Below, piece by piece: positions 1 to 10,740 of a DNA stretch of 50,091 bases (position 1 is its first letter; every line of letters begins with the position of its first letter). Source of the DNA: a virus; the IMG/VR virus record IMGVR_UViG_3300042507_005027, positions 1 to 50,091 of that record; one strand, written 5' to 3'. The notes under the pieces were generated by a model, which saw only the letters and a list, made by a program, of their open reading frames with translations, was not told the origin of the DNA and made no database searches. A program made the position numbers and the translations under genes.

Positions 1-1
1 T

Positions 2-1909
2 GCATCCCCAAATATAAATCAAGATCTTTTGGACTCAAAAAATTCAGATGTAATTAATTGGTTTGATTTAACAAGAGCTGATTTTGGTTTAGAAGATTAC
101 GCTGAATCAGATAATTTGTATTTTACTTCTATTGAAGCAGTAAATGAAAATGATAATGTAGAAATTTGGACAGATTATACATTTAATTCTGAAGAAAAAA
201 TTATCAACACTGATAATTTAAACGATAATACATCATTAAATTATTTTGATACAGAAGAAGAAATTTATAGAGTAAACAAACTTCCAATTAGAGCAAAGTA
301 TAAAACTGATGCGACAAAGTATATATCTCCATCTATTAGATCTGGATGGTATTACCAGGATGAGCACAGATTTATATATGCAAGACCAAAGACTGAAAGA
401 AGCTCAAACAGCAAAGAAACGATACTGGATCAGCTAGCCAGAAAAGGCTCTCCAGTTTTAGTTTCTACAATAGATTCTTCTGGTTCAACAGTAAATTATA
501 TGCAAGTTGCTTTCCACGAAGAGGCTACACCATCTTTATATTCTCATTACAACTATGAGTACATTACCTCTATAAATGGATACTCTCTCTATCTTGCATA
601 CGAGAACGTTTTTGATGTTACTATTGTGGATACTTATACGGGAGAGACTATAATTTCTGGAGAATCTTTTTCCTCTAATGCAATTAATTTTGTCTCCACA
701 ATGCAGACTACTCCTTTGGTAATAGGTAGAGAATATAAGGTTACATATAGAGTATTGCAAACCTTTAATGTTGACAATCAATATTTTAATGAAGACGATA
801 ATAGCTACAGAACAAAAGTGTCTCTTTTGAGTACTCCAAATGGAAATTATAACACTTATGTAACTTATGAATCTTCTTTTTATGATGATGATTTTGAATT
901 GCCAGAAGTTAAATTAAATCCACTTTACTCCACATTGGATGAAGGGTTCGTTTATCTTTCTCATAATGAATATGACTATGATACATTTGACTATATTCTT
1001 TCTCCAAAACAAACTTTGGCAGATGGAAAAGATTTTATGGTATTAAATATCTTTTCTAAAGATGTTAATGGAAACCCTAAACCATATATTGATTTTAATA
1101 TTTCAGGACAGAATATATCAGCAACTCCAAATTTAATATCTACAAACGTTGAAGGATATGGATCTGGAATTGTTAGATACTCTGGTCCAAATGTTCCGTA
1201 TGAAGAAGTTAATTACTTGTACATTGAAGATCCAGATAACCAGACAGCAACTGTTCAGTACATGGTAAAGCCAGATTACTATGGCGCAAATAGAATAACA
1301 GCTGAGGTTGACAAAAAGATCATCACCGCTGACAGTGTTCAGTATGTAAATATTATAGGAAAAACAAATCCAAATGTAGATGTTTTCTGGAGAAAGTCTA
1401 GAAACTTAGCTGACCTATTTGACACTCCATACAGCTTGAATACCTCTAGCCCTGGAGCTTCTAGATCTGCTGGAAAAATTGTTTCTGAAAGCTCTGGAAG
1501 ATTTATCATTGGACCATTTGTATCTCAGCCAGATGCAACGCCAGGCTATTGGTTTGCATCTGTAGAAACTGAGTTCCAGTTAGGCTCCAGCTCTACTCCT
1601 TCAACCACTGCCGGAGACATAGTATACTGGTACGAAAAATATGACTCCTTGCAGTCAACATTGGACGAACCAGTATTTGCTCCAAATAATAATCGCAACC
1701 AAAGCAAGGGTCATTATGCAGACAATAAGGCAATTAAAGTAAACAGTTTGACAGAAAAAGCTTACTATAATGCTAGTGCCACCCCAACTTGGACTCTTCC
1801 AGATTGGTACCCGATAAGCAAGTATACTCAGTATCAAATGGGTCTTTTAGGCGCAACTCCTTATGTTATTGAGTATTCTGATACATATCCAGATTACGAA
1901 GAGGAATAG
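2..1909 (+). CDS. Tail/baseplate structural protein, 5' end missing
   Basis: The frame is open from base 2 with no stop or convincing start, so the gene begins outside the window; 635 residues are visible. The TTG at 29 has no Shine-Dalgarno and I do not treat it as the start. The protein is rich in Ser, Thr, Asn and Tyr, has no membrane segment and reads as beta-sheet-rich, like phage tail, baseplate or fibre proteins. It is followed after 3 nt by a 2050-residue protein of similar composition and heads a run of large structural genes. I recognise no specific family; the structural role is inferred from size, composition and position. Confidence 0.75.
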   Translation, partial: ASPNINQDLLDSKNSDVINWFDLTRADFGLEDYAESDNLYFTSIEAVNENDNVEIWTDYTFNSEEKIINTDNLNDNTSLNYFDTEEEIYRVNKLPIRAKYKTDATKYISPSIRSGWYYQDEHRFIYARPKTERSSNSKETILDQLARKGSPVLVSTIDSSGSTVNYMQVAFHEEATPSLYSHYNYEYITSINGYSLYLAYENVFDVTIVDTYTGETIISGESFSSNAINFVSTMQTTPLVIGREYKVTYRVLQTFNVDNQYFNEDDNSYRTKVSLLSTPNGNYNTYVTYESSFYDDDFELPEVKLNPLYSTLDEGFVYLSHNEYDYDTFDYILSPKQTLADGKDFMVLNIFSKDVNGNPKPYIDFNISGQNISATPNLISTNVEGYGSGIVRYSGPNVPYEEVNYLYIEDPDNQTATVQYMVKPDYYGANRITAEVDKKIITADSVQYVNIIGKTNPNVDVFWRKSRNLADLFDTPYSLNTSSPGASRSAGKIVSESSGRFIIGPFVSQPDATPGYWFASVETEFQLGSSSTPSTTAGDIVYWYEKYDSLQSTLDEPVFAPNNNRNQSKGHYADNKAIKVNSLTEKAYYNASATPTWTLPDWYPISKYTQYQMGLLGATPYVIEYSDTYPDYEEE

Positions 1910-1912
1910 TTT

Positions 1913-4900
1913 GTGAAAGCTTTTGAAAACAAAACGAATACAGGGAATGAACCAGCAGTTAAAAAAGGAAACTCCCTCCCCTCAGATGCAGTTAATATAG
2001 GATATTTTTCAACAGAAGAAATAACACCAGAAAGACATCTTACTGTAACTGACATTTCTTCTTCTATTCCAGAAAATGTTTCAAGCGGTTTTGCTGCAGA
2101 AACCGACACCATAATGTACGCTGATGAATTTGGTGTACTAAGGTATGTTAGAACAAACGCTGAAGTCGGACAGATCGCTGGTTCTCCTATCGTTCATAAC
2201 TCAGAAGTTTCAATTAGCAATAAGCTAATGAACTATACTCAAGAAGAAATTAATTATAATTTTACTGGTAGAGAAAATGATTTTGAATCAAATTTCTTTG
2301 TTCATAGTTATTATGTTAGTACAGACTATGTTTTATTAAGTTCAAGCGTTACTGAATATCAGGGAATGGAAAATTCTTCTGAGTTAAGAAACCCCACTGC
2401 TCATAACATCAAGGTTGTTAATCATTTTGGAAAAGAAGATGAAGCAGTTAAGTATAAAATATTATTAGAGAAATATACAAACAACAGAACTCTTCCAACT
2501 ATGTCTGGAACAAACTATGAAAGCTTAGATCTTTATAGAATAGTTGTCTTGTTAGAGCAAGCAGATCCTCAAAACTTATATTTAATTTATGATAAGTATG
2601 AAAAAGATGAAGAAAATATTCCATATAATCCATTCTTTGGATATAAAGAAAAAATTAACTCAGTTCCTTTTTATAATTATGTTTCCGAAGAATCAGAAGT
2701 TGTAGATCCAAGTTCAGCTAACAAAAGAGTGTATTCAACTCAGCTTTTTTCTTACAAAGAAAATGATCTTTTAAGAACAAGAATTTCTAATGATGGTTGG
2801 AAAATATATACACCCAAAAAAGCCATACAGGATCCAAGAACTTTTCAGAGTTTTAACTGGAGATTAATAGCAAAAATTAATTATAACTTTTCTCAAACTA
2901 GAAACATTTATTCCAATGATGAAAGACCAGTTATAAAAGTAGGGGTATTATATTCGGGCCCAACAGATGAAGCAAAGAACGCATATGTTTTTAACAATAT
3001 GCAGGAATCAATTTTCAATATTCAAAATTATATTTTTACAAATCCAAACGCACAACCAGGATTAAATCAATCTGAAAAAAATTACTGGTTAGTTGATATT
3101 GATAATTTAGCTAATTCTTATTCTAATTATGATTTATTAATTTGGACCCCTACTAGAACAATTACATCTCAACAAGCTACAACTGTAGAAAATATACTTG
3201 CTCAAAATATTTCTGTTCTTGTAGATATGTCAACTTCTTCATCTGTTTATTCATCAGGTTTAGAAAAATTTGGATTTACTGGTTTAACCGTACAGAATAC
3301 GAGTTCTGGAAATCTTACTATAGCAGATGATACTTACAGAAACGGCAACACCTCAATGCAGGCATGGTCGTTGTCTGAGTATTCAGAATCATCAACTACC
3401 GGAAATAAAACCTATAGTATATTTGGCAAAAGAAAAGACGTTCTTAACAACAATAGCCTAATACCATTACCAACTTTTGTTGGTGCTATAGCTACGAATT
3501 CTCTTTCGACAAGTATAGTAAATGTTGGAAGCAATAGTGCGGTAATAAAAAGAAGTGCTCGTACAACATCTCCATTTCCTGCATCTTTAGTGGTCACAGC
3601 AATACCATTTTTACAGCTAGTTAATGACACAGTTTCCGCAGAAGGAACACAAACATCTAATAATGGTCCCAGAAATATATATCAAGTTGGAACTATAGGC
3701 AATCAAACAACAACTGGAATAAGCGAAATAGTTGTTGGGCCCAATAAGTTTTTTTACAATATAGTATCAGACATTAATAAAACAAAAGTAAATAACTTTG
3801 CTGCTCAAAACACAAATAATAGCTCAACTGTACTATGGCATGTTTCTCCATGGAGAAGTTCCTGGACAATAAATGGTCGAGTAAACAACAATAGAATAAC
3901 AGTTTTGAGTGAACAAGAAAAAATTGAATATAACTTTGGATTAAAAACAGCCATTGGATCAACTGAATCAAAATTTTACAGACAAGTATCTCCATCTATA
4001 ACTCAATTGTTAGCACAAGACTTTGAGGGCACCATTAATGGCGTAGACGCACAGAGTATAATTAATCAAGATTTTAGTAATGTTGATTTTTATTTGGAAT
4101 CAACTAATCCAAATGTTACTTTTATTAACTTTGATAACATTAATGAAAGAGTTTCTTCTGGCCAAGAAACTTTAATCGGTCAAGCCTCTTTAAGCTATAG
4201 ATTATTTAAATTAAGTACTGTAGCTAAAAATCAAATAGCAAGCACAAACAACTCTTCAGTATCTTTAGATGCAGTGTCTAGCGTATTGTCCGCAGAGCTT
4301 GACATATCTCCTGGCTATCCTTATATTATAACAAATAGTTCTCAATATCAAGAAAGAACTGGCAATAATATTAGGACTCCTAATGATTTTCTACCAGGAA
4401 GTCAAGACGTAAGAGATTACAGTTTTGCGTTGAATACTCAAATTTCAATAAACGAAATTACAAAGACGGTTAATAGATATAGAATTTATTGGTCCACCCC
4501 ATTTTCTAGTGTAGTTAGTGGCACAGGCAACTTTGCAAACTATACAATATCAAAAGGTGGAATTTCTGGAAGCCTTGCAAGAACAGATTACACAGTGGCC
4601 CAAAGTAATGAAGATAAAATAAAAGTCAAAAAGTCATTTTCTCCATTTAATAATTATGATTATCCATCAAGAATATTTTCTAGAACAGATATAAGATCTG
4701 TAGATACTGACTCAACAGCTTCTTCTTTAAATAATTTTCATTACACTGGTGATATTGATGCCGGCAATAGATGGGACGAATACTTCTTAGGTAAAGACTC
4801 GACTACTACAACTACTACTAGTGGAACAACAGTTAGGACTACAGCAGTAAGAGGATCTAGGGTTTCTGAGGCAACAATGAGAAATGCTATATTGTTCTCT

Positions 4901-7900
4901 ACTTTTATCACAGGTTATATAGATGAATCTGAAGCCTTCTCCGGTTTGTGGGATTCTTTAGTCTTAAGCAAAGATGGATCTGAAGCTATTTCTTTTTTAA
5001 CCTATTTTGTTAGATGGATGGATGATTTTGGTGAATCAAAAATGCCAGGAGGACCTGTTAGCGGTGGAAAGAATTGGTTGATAAATAATTATTTTGCTGG
5101 TACGCCAAAAAGTTTTATTGCCGATAATTTTATTGCGCAAAATCCATCAGTTTTTTATGCTTCAGAAACTACTTCAAGCAGTAGTTCTTCAGGAACAACA
5201 CCTCCAACAAGAAATGGTTATTCAGCTGACTTTGTAGAATACATACAATATACATTAAAAAAACGTGGTTACGACGTAACAGTTAATGGAATATATGATT
5301 CTAAAACTGCAACTGCAATTAGGTTAATGCAGCATAGATTGAGTTTTAATTTTGTAGATGGAATAGTCGACTCAGAAACAAAGTCAATTTTAGCTGTTTA
5401 TTGGTTGAACTTATACAAAAATAATACAACAGCCTTTGATGATCAAGTTAGAAATGCCCCAAGCGGAGTTGCAAAGTACATTAATGCAGCAGTACAGTAC
5501 TCTGATATTGCAAACATAGGAATACCTGGAAAAGAATATAGAAGAATTAGTTTTACTGGAGTCCCTGGCCCAACTGAAATTGTTGATTATTTTATATGCA
5601 AGGTTCCACAAGTAGCAACAGGACAAAAAATCCATTCAGTTACTATAAAAACAGGCGGATGGCCAGCTGCAGTTGAAACAGTTTCTGTGTATGAACAAAA
5701 TTTTGATATTACAAAATTTTTTACAAACAAAGTTGAAGGTGCCAAAATCCCTAATGCCCAAGCTAAGGTTTCATGGTTACCTGGTGATCAAGTTATAGCA
5801 GCAAACAGTACAAGATTAATCAATTTTGACACGTATGATGGTGTAGAAAATATTAAATATGTAATGATTAAACTTAAAAGCAGAAGACTTTCATCAAAGT
5901 ACGGACCCAATGCTGAGGGATTTTCTATATCAGACATTAGTTTTTCTTTATCGGCTGATGGACAATCGATTCCTCCAGTATATGGAACATCTTCTACGTT
6001 CAGCGGTCTAGCAAATGGAACGATTAGTGGATATACAGATATTGAATCTGGTGAAGAAAAGTCTTTAGACTTAGCAACCCTTCAAACCTTGACTAACAGT
6101 GCAACGTTTGTTGAGTCAATTCAAGTTAATAACATAAGTTTTTCCGTGACTAACTCTGGAGTATTAAAAAATATAGTTCACACTTTGCCAAGCGCAGAAA
6201 TACAAAGAAAAGATAAATTAAATTCATCTTATTCTTTTACTGAAACATACGGAACAGATGGCAACATTGCAATATCTATAGATCCACTGTCTTCAAATCT
6301 TAGTTTAAGAAATTTTAATCCGACTATATCTTCGGCTGTTATTATGTCGGCTAATAATACATCTACGACTACACCTTCCAACGCATTCAGTTTATTGCAG
6401 GTTCAGGGTAGAAGCAATCTTTATTTATTAAAGACAACAAATGGAATTCAATACGATTCAATTGAAACATCACCAAGAACAAATGTAACAGGTTATTATA
6501 TAGCAGACGCTGACAATATAGGCAGCAGACAAAATACAAAATTAACAATAAACGTTAGAGACGGATTAGTCGTTTTAACAGATGCACTTGGAAGACCATC
6601 AGGTTTCCCTAATTTTAATAGCTATGTTCCAGCTAGTGCTAATAGCATATATGGTTTTGGATTTATTAATCTTCTTTGGTCAGATGCAACTCCGGCTCCT
6701 TATGGTTTAGATTGGCAGTTTTTATATATTAACCCTACGAATAGACAAAAAACATTCTTGGGTAAAAAGATAAGTTATCAAGAATATGTTGACAAGGGAG
6801 TAAATAATATTTTCATAGGACTAAACGCTTTTGATGCTGACAATAATAGAGATACAGAAAGCAATATAGTTGAAGGTGGATCTAGAAATAGTCAGATTCA
6901 AACATCAAATAGACCAACTAGATATCTTTGTCCTGTATATTCTGTAAAGGTTAAAAATAGACCAAAAATTTCTGTATCTAGCCCATCTAATACTCTTTCT
7001 AAATTTGATACTTGGTACGTTAATTTAACACAAGGAAAATTCATTAAGAGAATCACTGTACCTATTTCATACAATTTTACTAATTGGATGAAAGAATATA
7101 GAGGTAAAGAAATTAAAGCATATTATGACACGACTACAATAAAAACTCCATATTCTTCTATCTTTGGTTTTGGGTACTATGATATATATGAAGAGAATCC
7201 AAAGATCATTTCAGATAATGAAATTAAACTTAGACAAGAGAAAGTTCATGCAGTTCAGGAACAGTATGATAAACTATTCCCTGGACTAGGAGTAGCTGCT
7301 AATAGTTACACAGACGCAAGTCCCATCGTTCCTTGGATAAAAGTGCAAGTAAAAAATTCAAATGGTAAATGGGTTGAAGTTTCCAAAAAAGATATTAGAA
7401 GCTTTGATAAACACACTGGAACAATAATGTTTAAAAGAGAACTAGTCCCCTTGCAAGAAAAAGATATTAAAGTAAACTATACAATTAAAAATTCTAGCAT
7501 TATGGTTCATCAAATAGATGGACAAAGACTTAACATTAATCCATACAATGGTTTAACTATAGATAAGCCGATCTTCATATATGCTCTTCCAGTCAAGTGC
7601 GAAGAAATCAACAATGGAGTAACAACAGATGTTCAAGGCTTTTCCAATGCCGGACCTGTAGCGTTTACCTACGATGCATCCATATTTAATATTAATTCAA
7701 CAAAATATAATCCATTTGCTCTGCACCTGGCAACAATAACAGTTAATAACTTCTATGATTTTAATAATGTAAAAGTTGAAGACATGCGAGTTAAAGGTGG
7801 GGGAATTAAACATAATGTTGATATAATTAAAGAATACGAATCAAATAAAGATGTTCTTTCTTTTGCCGACGTATATTCTGGTAAGGGCTTCTTACACGCA

Positions 7901-8065
7901 AATGGTGGATATGTCATAATTAGAATACCAAAAGAAGTAATTAATAACTTTAGTTCTAAGCAGGACGTGTATAATATAGTTAGAAATAACTTAACTGCAG
8001 GAGTTAGTTTTGATATACAAGATGTTGATGGCACCGATTGGAGATCGATCATAGATGTTGAATAA
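1913..8065 (+). CDS. Giant tail/baseplate protein with peptidoglycan-binding domain
   Basis: 2050 residues from a GTG start 3 nt after the upstream stop. Mostly Ser/Thr/Asn-rich beta-type sequence. Around residues 1104-1163 there is a PG_binding_1-like module (VEYIQYTLKKRGYDVTVNG, then YDSKTATAIRLMQ and GIVDSETK), the three-helix fold that docks on cell-wall peptidoglycan. It is preceded by a Ser/Thr/Gly linker (about residues 1080-1100). This suggests a virion protein contacting the host wall at the tail tip. No lytic catalytic motif was seen beside the module. Its last 11 bases overlap the next gene. There is no in-frame CGG in more than 2000 codons. Confidence 0.8.
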   Translation: MKAFENKTNTGNEPAVKKGNSLPSDAVNIGYFSTEEITPERHLTVTDISSSIPENVSSGFAAETDTIMYADEFGVLRYVRTNAEVGQIAGSPIVHNSEVSISNKLMNYTQEEINYNFTGRENDFESNFFVHSYYVSTDYVLLSSSVTEYQGMENSSELRNPTAHNIKVVNHFGKEDEAVKYKILLEKYTNNRTLPTMSGTNYESLDLYRIVVLLEQADPQNLYLIYDKYEKDEENIPYNPFFGYKEKINSVPFYNYVSEESEVVDPSSANKRVYSTQLFSYKENDLLRTRISNDGWKIYTPKKAIQDPRTFQSFNWRLIAKINYNFSQTRNIYSNDERPVIKVGVLYSGPTDEAKNAYVFNNMQESIFNIQNYIFTNPNAQPGLNQSEKNYWLVDIDNLANSYSNYDLLIWTPTRTITSQQATTVENILAQNISVLVDMSTSSSVYSSGLEKFGFTGLTVQNTSSGNLTIADDTYRNGNTSMQAWSLSEYSESSTTGNKTYSIFGKRKDVLNNNSLIPLPTFVGAIATNSLSTSIVNVGSNSAVIKRSARTTSPFPASLVVTAIPFLQLVNDTVSAEGTQTSNNGPRNIYQVGTIGNQTTTGISEIVVGPNKFFYNIVSDINKTKVNNFAAQNTNNSSTVLWHVSPWRSSWTINGRVNNNRITVLSEQEKIEYNFGLKTAIGSTESKFYRQVSPSITQLLAQDFEGTINGVDAQSIINQDFSNVDFYLESTNPNVTFINFDNINERVSSGQETLIGQASLSYRLFKLSTVAKNQIASTNNSSVSLDAVSSVLSAELDISPGYPYIITNSSQYQERTGNNIRTPNDFLPGSQDVRDYSFALNTQISINEITKTVNRYRIYWSTPFSSVVSGTGNFANYTISKGGISGSLARTDYTVAQSNEDKIKVKKSFSPFNNYDYPSRIFSRTDIRSVDTDSTASSLNNFHYTGDIDAGNRWDEYFLGKDSTTTTTTSGTTVRTTAVRGSRVSEATMRNAILFSTFITGYIDESEAFSGLWDSLVLSKDGSEAISFLTYFVRWMDDFGESKMPGGPVSGGKNWLINNYFAGTPKSFIADNFIAQNPSVFYASETTSSSSSSGTTPPTRNGYSADFVEYIQYTLKKRGYDVTVNGIYDSKTATAIRLMQHRLSFNFVDGIVDSETKSILAVYWLNLYKNNTTAFDDQVRNAPSGVAKYINAAVQYSDIANIGIPGKEYRRISFTGVPGPTEIVDYFICKVPQVATGQKIHSVTIKTGGWPAAVETVSVYEQNFDITKFFTNKVEGAKIPNAQAKVSWLPGDQVIAANSTRLINFDTYDGVENIKYVMIKLKSRRLSSKYGPNAEGFSISDISFSLSADGQSIPPVYGTSSTFSGLANGTISGYTDIESGEEKSLDLATLQTLTNSATFVESIQVNNISFSVTNSGVLKNIVHTLPSAEIQRKDKLNSSYSFTETYGTDGNIAISIDPLSSNLSLRNFNPTISSAVIMSANNTSTTTPSNAFSLLQVQGRSNLYLLKTTNGIQYDSIETSPRTNVTGYYIADADNIGSRQNTKLTINVRDGLVVLTDALGRPSGFPNFNSYVPASANSIYGFGFINLLWSDATPAPYGLDWQFLYINPTNRQKTFLGKKISYQEYVDKGVNNIFIGLNAFDADNNRDTESNIVEGGSRNSQIQTSNRPTRYLCPVYSVKVKNRPKISVSSPSNTLSKFDTWYVNLTQGKFIKRITVPISYNFTNWMKEYRGKEIKAYYDTTTIKTPYSSIFGFGYYDIYEENPKIISDNEIKLRQEKVHAVQEQYDKLFPGLGVAANSYTDASPIVPWIKVQVKNSNGKWVEVSKKDIRSFDKHTGTIMFKRELVPLQEKDIKVNYTIKNSSIMVHQIDGQRLNINPYNGLTIDKPIFIYALPVKCEEINNGVTTDVQGFSNAGPVAFTYDASIFNINSTKYNPFALHLATITVNNFYDFNNVKVEDMRVKGGGIKHNVDIIKEYESNKDVLSFADVYSGKGFLHANGGYVIIRIPKEVINNFSSKQDVYNIVRNNLTAGVSFDIQDVDGTDWRSIIDVE

Positions 8066-10731
8066 CCTAGGTAACTATATAGCTTCTTTTGGTTCTGATT
8101 CTAGAAAAAATATTCATTCAGTATTACAAAATTCTAGATTAGAAAAAGAAGAAATTGGAAAGATGATAGCCAATCTCTCATCATTTACAACTGCTGCAGA
8201 CTACGTGCCAGTTTTTGTTTCTCCTTTAAGCACAATTCAAAGAGAAGGTTTGATAGATCTTTTTAGGGATACGGAGTTAAGAGTCAAGTCATTGTACTCT
8301 ATTTCTTCTACTCTTTCTGTCTTATCATCTTCTATGGAGAATATATTTGGTGGAGAAATAAAAAAACTTGAAAATGACATAGCATATCTTTCTAGTTATA
8401 TTGATAATTATTCTTTTATTTCACGGAGAAGATGATCTTTATAATGTTAATTTTATAGAGAATTTTGATAACGATCAAAACAGCTATCAATATGATAACT
8501 ATAACTCTTTTGCTATTCCTGACAGAAGTGCAAACGGAAACCCAAATCCATTTTCTTCTTCAGAAAAGTCATACGTGGATCCATTTACTGGATCCTTAAA
8601 ATTCTCTTCAACAAAAGAAGAAAATATATCTACGATTGAAGAATCTAATATTGAGTCAATATCTTTTGATTCTAATTTTTCTAACCAGTTTATCAGCAGT
8701 GATACTGGAATTAAAAACTTATTATCTGGTAACTCAAATAACTCCTGGAACATAACAGTAAAGTCTCCATCGATTATAGATGAATCAATATTTTCTCAAG
8801 ATAAATACTCACTGTATAAAAACTCTTCAGCTAATGATCCAGGGATAGAGGTTGCAGTAAAGGTAGTCTTGCGCAGCCCAGTCAATGCCTCTAGAATAAG
8901 AATTTCTCCAAACATTGGCTACGGATTATACGCAACCCAATTGTTGCTGCAGAGAGCCCAATCAAATACGCAAAATTCTCAGTCAACTGAAAACAATTTT
9001 GTACCAATCTTGAGAGATTCTATATATTCGGAAAAGAATATTGACATAGATTTTCCTGAACAAAATATTAAATCTTTTATAATATTTTTTAAACAAAGAA
9101 AATATAAAAGAATAAAAATTACTCCTCAGCAATCTGAAATAAACTCTAAACTAATTAATTATTTAGCTAAAAATATTAGATTAGAAAGAAAAAAGAAACA
9201 TGATATATTACAAGATTATGTAATTGATTTCTTTTTAAAAGATTACAGTAGGAATTTTGTTCTTAAAAATAAAGAAATATATTCATATAACTACTCAAAG
9301 TATTATCCAACTTCTCAACAGGGTAAGCAAGTTCAAATATTGGGAGCTAAAGACAAGCAAACAACTCCCTCTGATGTGGATTCCTTCAATAGATTTAAAA
9401 ATGCAGATGCAATTAGCAATATGGTTTTTTCTATAGTAGCTTTTTCTATAGGTTCAAAAATTAGGTCCATGAATCCTACGGTTTATGTAGAATCAAATTT
9501 AAGATCTGTTATTAAAGGAATAGAATCTTATTCTTCAGGTGGCATTGTTCCACTTGGAGACTCTAATAACTCAGAGCCCAACTCTCACTTTGTTAATGAA
9601 ATAAATTCTCCTTTTACAAAAAACGATGCAATACAGAGTATGAATAATATGCAGGAAGCTAACGTATATGAATATATGTTATCTATTAAAAATATAGCAT
9701 TGATGACTGTAAGAAATATTGCTCAAGCAAATCTTTCCAAAAGAGCACAGTACACAAGTAAAAGACTTCCTCTCGAGTCAAGACCAATGTCAGTCAAATG
9801 CCTGGTTGAAAGAAAAACAACAGCAGCTTTATCTTCTGCGACATTTTCTGATCCAACATCTATAGAGCTTAGCGTTTCAGTAGAGGACTCTCCTACATCA
9901 GAGGCTCATTGGAGGCCAATACTTCCAAGCAATGCAGTAGATGTGCCTTCAGAGTTATTAATATTTGATAACTCTAATAAGAGAGCGTTTTTTAGATTTG
10001 CTCCCCTTCAGGAGTCTGTGGTTATATATAAAAATGGAGAACCAATACCATCCACATCATTCCAGGTTACTGGCACGTATGTTACTATTGGAACCCTTGA
10101 TCCGACCGCAGTATACGTAACTAAATATACTCCATTGAATTTAAAAACAAGTAAAGAAATACAACTTTTTTCTGGCAGCTTAGCATCTCCTGCTTTAGTG
10201 TCATCTTCCACGATGGGTCAGTCTGGGGAGTACTTTTCTTCTATTAATTATGATATGTCAGTGCAGCTTTCGCAAAATCCTTACATTGATAGAGTAAAGT
10301 TCTCTAATGCACAATACAATATATACACGGGTACAACAACTAGTTCTAATACTAGTTTTGGAAATTTTGATTACTCAAACTATTCTCCAGTTAAAGTTAT
10401 ATTTGATGATGGAACAACTGCAATTAACATAACTAATTACCTATTAGACGACAATCAGGTTCCATCTTTTACTGATTCTACAAATAGTTTTTATTTTATT
10501 CATTATGATAAAACTATTATTTTTAATAAAAAACCAACTCAACCATTTAGAGTCTTGTATCATTATATTCAAGACTCTTTTAGATACAGAGTTGTATTTA
10601 GATCTTTAAATTCAACATCTGAAAATTATTCATTAGATAGAATTATATTTAAATTTTCTTGCGAAAAAGAAAATGTAATTGAAAATAAATTTATCAGATA
10701 TGATAACATCTTTAAGCCAAGATTAGTGTAA
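8055..10731 (+). CDS. Structural protein made through a +1 frameshift at CGGA (891 aa)
   Basis: The ATG at 8055 opens a frame of 126 codons ending in a TGA at 8433; a second frame then runs to 10731. The second frame has no usable start: its only early candidate is a TTG at 8401 without Shine-Dalgarno, and no ATG appears for hundreds of codons. Joining the frames with a +1 shift at the in-frame CGG (8424-8426) gives a continuous sequence, IDNYSFIS-(R/G)-EDDLYNVNF, and an 891-residue protein in keeping with its neighbours. The N-terminal 125 residues look helical, the rest beta-rich. It lies between giant tail genes, so a baseplate or tail role is likely. Confidence 0.75.
8424..8427 (+). other. 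CGGA +1 frameshift site, baseplate protein
   Basis: The zero frame reads TCA CGG AGA AGA TGA; the +1 frame reads TCA (C) GGA GAA GAT GAT. This is the only in-frame CGG of the gene and lies three codons before the zero-frame stop. One residue (Gly if C is skipped, Arg if CGGA acts as a four-base codon) restores the long downstream frame. Confidence 0.75.
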
Positions 10732-10740
10732 GGAAACACA

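Noticed and set aside
4805-4835. ACT-rich tract in the giant tail gene as a repeat element
   Set aside because: It encodes a short Thr-rich linker; no dyad or wider repetition.
8401-8403. TTG at 8401 as an independent start of the large structural frame
   Set aside because: No RBS and it is inside the upstream gene; the join at CGGA gives a continuous protein.
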